A DNA stretch of 16,647 bases, taken from assembly GCA_031266495.1 (NCBI GenBank), contig JAISAX010000004.1, forward strand, positions 1 to 16,647, written 5' to 3'. The position numbers and the translations under genes were made by a program. The notes beneath the pieces were generated by a model. The model was not told the DNA's origin and searched no databases. It was given only the letters and a program-made list of their open reading frames with translations. This document shows, piece by piece, positions 14,545 through 16,647 of this stretch (position 1 is its first letter; each line of letters starts with the position of its first letter). The DNA is from Opitutaceae bacterium (GTDB lineage Bacteria; Verrucomicrobiota; Verrucomicrobiae; Opitutales; Opitutaceae).

Positions 14545-16518
14545 TCAGCGCGTCGGGAGAATGGTGATACGAAGTGTCGCTCCGGTCACCGGCGCGGGCA
14601 GGTCGAGGCCGAGGCGAGTGCCCTTGCTCCCTTGCGCAGGGGCGATTCCGGTCACGGGATCTTCATGCTGCGTCAGGCGGATGTCGTGGTTGTCGGCTTG
14701 CGCGTGCCAGGAAACATCCACCGATGCGCCTCCGGAAGCTGAACGAACGCGAATACCAGCGGGAAACCCGGACCAGGTTTGCCCGGGAGCGAATACCAGC
14801 GCCGTGCCAAAGGGGTGAGGCTGGTTTTCGCGAAATTTTACATGGTCGATAATCTCGACGCGTCCTTGCGGGGCGTCATCGGCGGAACGGGTGTAAACAA
14901 AGGTGCGGGTGAGTTTTTCGAGCGCGGGAACATCGGGCGCATAGGCGGAGGTGATGTCGATCTCCCAAAGGTCGCGTGTATCGGAAAATTCAGTGCGGAC
15001 GGTTTTGGCGAGCGCGGCGGAGCCGGTGCGCTGGAGTTTGCCGGCGACGAGGGGAACGGGATGTCCGAAGGAGTTCATTACCTGGCTGGTGTAGCGCCTG
15101 GAACTGAATGTATCCTTCACATAGGCATCGACCCCGAGGTCGGAGAGGACGGATTCGCCGTCGCAAACGATGACGAAGGAGCCGAGATCGTTGTGGTTGT
15201 GAGGCTGGTTGTTATGGCCGCCCTTGAATGCGGCGGCCAGGCCAACGACAGGATTGGCGCGTCGCGCGACCAAAGCGCCGCCGTCCGGAAACCAGTCGCG
15301 CAGGCCAGGCTCCGGTGGCGGGACGGGACCGGCGGGGCGAGGCAGCGAGAGATCGAAGGGGGTGATGCACAGGTTGGAACCGATGCCGACAGGATGTATC
15401 ATGTCCGGACCGACACCGGGGCCGCGGATGCCATAGGGGAGTTTGTAGCGGAGGGTGGCGAAGTCGTGCATCCAGGCGGGGGCGCGTGCCCTGACAAACG
15501 CGTCGCCAAAGGGCGGGTAAATGCCGGCTGCGATTTCCCAGCGGGTATCGAATGTCGCGATACGCTGTTGTTTGGGAGCGTCGAGGAAGTCGATGCGCCC
15601 GCCGGTGGCGAGGCGGGTCAGTTCGGAGGCGAGGATGTAATTTCCGTATCCATAATACCAATATCCAATGCCTTCATGGCAAAAACCGTCATCCCCGAAA
15701 CCGGCGATGAAGGCGGGAGTGCAGGCCTCGAACGCGGCGGCGAAGGTCGCCCGGTCGTCGCCGATGTCCGCGGGGCTTGGGCCGAGGAGGAGGGAAGTCA
15801 TGAGGATGCCGCCATGACACACGGCGTTCCAGTTGTTGTTGGTCATCATCCACCAGTATTCAGGGCCAGGTGTGCCGGATGTCCGGATACGTTCAAGGTA
15901 GGGAGCGAAGACGCGCGCGTGGATTTCCTTGCGGATCCCGGCGCGCATCGAATCGGGAAGTTTCTGTCCGAGAAGGTAATGGACGAGGGAGAGATTGGCG
16001 GCGCGATTGACGGCGCCGAGTTCCACGAGGTCGTAGGCGGCGCGCCAGTCTGCGCGCCTGCCGGCATGGGTGGGGATTGCCCAGGTGGGTTCGTCCAGCA
16101 TGGCGGCGATTTCGCATTCGATGGCGGGAAGCAGTTTGCCGTCGTTGCGCAGTCCTTCGGCAAAGAGAAACTGGCCGAGGCGTTTGGTGCGCGCCATGTA
16201 AGGGGTTTCGTAGGCTTTGCGGTCTCCGGTTTCCCTGTAAATGTTGAAGAGGGTTTCGTCGAGTCCGGGCGTGGGGAGTTGCGCTTGTTTGTCGGCGGCG
16301 GCGAGAAGTTCGCCGGTGGGGACGGGGTGGGCGCGGGCGATGGCATCCCACCAGGCGCGGTCGGCGAAGGGCGGGGTGAAACAGACGGGGGAGGCGGGAA
16401 GCCATTTGGAAATTTCGGCTGTGCGCGCCGGATCGATCCCGGGCAGCCGGACGCCGTCGGCGTGCGTGGTGAGCGTGGCCGCAAGCAGGGCGGCGAATAA
16501 AATTGTCGGGTGTCGCAT
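14545..16518 (-). CDS. Secreted heparinase II/III-like polysaccharide lyase
   Basis: Probable lyase or hydrolase of acidic polysaccharide, 657 residues, with a signal peptide (MRHPTILFAALLAATLTTHA, about 1-20). The N-terminal half is an alpha-helical, toroid-like domain with NNNWNAVCHGG (Trp230, His235) and CHEGIGYWYYG (His281, Tyr286-289). The C-terminal half is beta-rich and contains HNHNDLGSF (440-448), the hallmark of the heparinase II/III-like domain. A His, a Tyr about 50 residues later and a second His about 205 residues after the first fit the layout of known members. The substrate could be uronate-rich glycans of several kinds; heparin is not implied. The gene is convergent with the AraC-type gene. 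Sixteen C sit five bases before its ATG in place of a ribosome-binding site. It ends with tandem TGA stops and is followed by an orphan PEP-CTERM tail. Confidence 0.85.
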   Translation of the reverse strand: MRHPTILFAALLAATLTTHADGVRLPGIDPARTAEISKWLPASPVCFTPPFADRAWWDAIARAHPVPTGELLAAADKQAQLPTPGLDETLFNIYRETGDRKAYETPYMARTKRLGQFLFAEGLRNDGKLLPAIECEIAAMLDEPTWAIPTHAGRRADWRAAYDLVELGAVNRAANLSLVHYLLGQKLPDSMRAGIRKEIHARVFAPYLERIRTSGTPGPEYWWMMTNNNWNAVCHGGILMTSLLLGPSPADIGDDRATFAAAFEACTPAFIAGFGDDGFCHEGIGYWYYGYGNYILASELTRLATGGRIDFLDAPKQQRIATFDTRWEIAAGIYPPFGDAFVRARAPAWMHDFATLRYKLPYGIRGPGVGPDMIHPVGIGSNLCITPFDLSLPRPAGPVPPPEPGLRDWFPDGGALVARRANPVVGLAAAFKGGHNNQPHNHNDLGSFVIVCDGESVLSDLGVDAYVKDTFSSRRYTSQVMNSFGHPVPLVAGKLQRTGSAALAKTVRTEFSDTRDLWEIDITSAYAPDVPALEKLTRTFVYTRSADDAPQGRVEIIDHVKFRENQPHPFGTALVFAPGQTWSGFPAGIRVRSASGGASVDVSWHAQADNHDIRLTQHEDPVTGIAPAQGSKGTRLGLDLPAPVTGATLRITILPTR

Positions 16519-16522
16519 GGAA

Positions 16523-16538
16523 GGGGGGGGGGGGGGGG
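16523..16538. repeat. G16 homopolymer (C16 on the lyase strand) at the lyase start
   Basis: Read on the lyase strand, 16 C are followed by TTCC and then ATG at 16518, so the tract fills the place where a ribosome-binding site should be. Length change would alter leader spacing and mRNA structure. Upstream, 16539-16647 holds a short AATGTAG tandem repeat (16552-16565) and a G8 run (16630-16637), with no promoter I can call with confidence. Confidence 0.75.
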
Positions 16539-16647
16539 AGGCCGAATGAAAAATGTAGAATGTAGAATGATGGGCGGAAGTTAGCGGGAGAGTGTTTTGT
16601 AGCTGAGCTGATGTGATCCGAACCGGTCCGGGGGGGGCACCCGGCCG

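Noticed and set aside
14779..16500. Long open frame on the plus strand (573 codons)
   Set aside because: It mirrors the lyase gene, which has a signal peptide and clear heparinase-like motifs. The plus-strand product is low-complexity Gly/Val/Glu.

Overview
The window looks like a chromosomal segment from a Verrucomicrobiota bacterium close to the Opitutaceae. This is inferred from co-occurring traits, not from a marker gene. There are two secreted proteins with PEP-CTERM tails, a prepilin-like protein with the H-X9-DG tail common in Verrucomicrobiota and Planctomycetota, a SASA-type acetylesterase, two Gfo/Idh/MocA oxidoreductases, an AraC-type regulator and a heparinase II/III-like protein. 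Most of the DNA is GC-rich. No rRNA, tRNA, CRISPR array or transposase gene is visible.

Layout. 138-4335 (+) holds a PEP-CTERM surface protein followed 7 bp later by a large secreted clan-A glycoside hydrolase. 4330-4907 has no convincing gene. It is packed with inverted repeats: a 141-bp MITE-like element flanked by 7-bp direct repeats, several hairpins, a G12 tract and a 22-bp perfect palindrome. 4908-10754 (+) encodes a prepilin-like protein, a second PEP-CTERM protein, an acetylesterase and a second, smaller clan-A glycoside hydrolase. The last two overlap by 4 bp. From about 5.1 kb to 10.75 kb the DNA is visibly less GC-rich than on either side. 10755-10959 holds a second inverted-repeat element and a 15-bp tandem duplication. 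10960-13282 (-) carries two oxidoreductases separated by a third inverted-repeat element. 13412-14335 (+) is an AraC-type regulator divergent from them. 14545-16518 (-) is a heparinase-like lyase, followed in another frame by an orphan PEP-CTERM tail.

Taken together this reads as an accessory locus for breaking down acetylated and possibly acidic polysaccharides outside the cytoplasm. The two glycoside hydrolases and the lyase would cut chains, the esterase would remove acetyl groups, the oxidoreductases would process released sugars, and the AraC protein could sense a product. The PEP-CTERM and prepilin-like proteins are probably surface components. Substrates cannot be read from the sequence.

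The most unusual property is the number of long G/C homopolymers (8 to 21 bases): upstream of genes, against the lyase start codon and inside the regulator gene. If they are real and not assembly artefacts, they are the kind of tract that varies in length by slippage and could switch this surface and degradation locus on and off. Other points of note are a prepilin gene with no normal start codon near its leader, a sorting signal detached from its gene, and a near absence of Shine-Dalgarno sequences.
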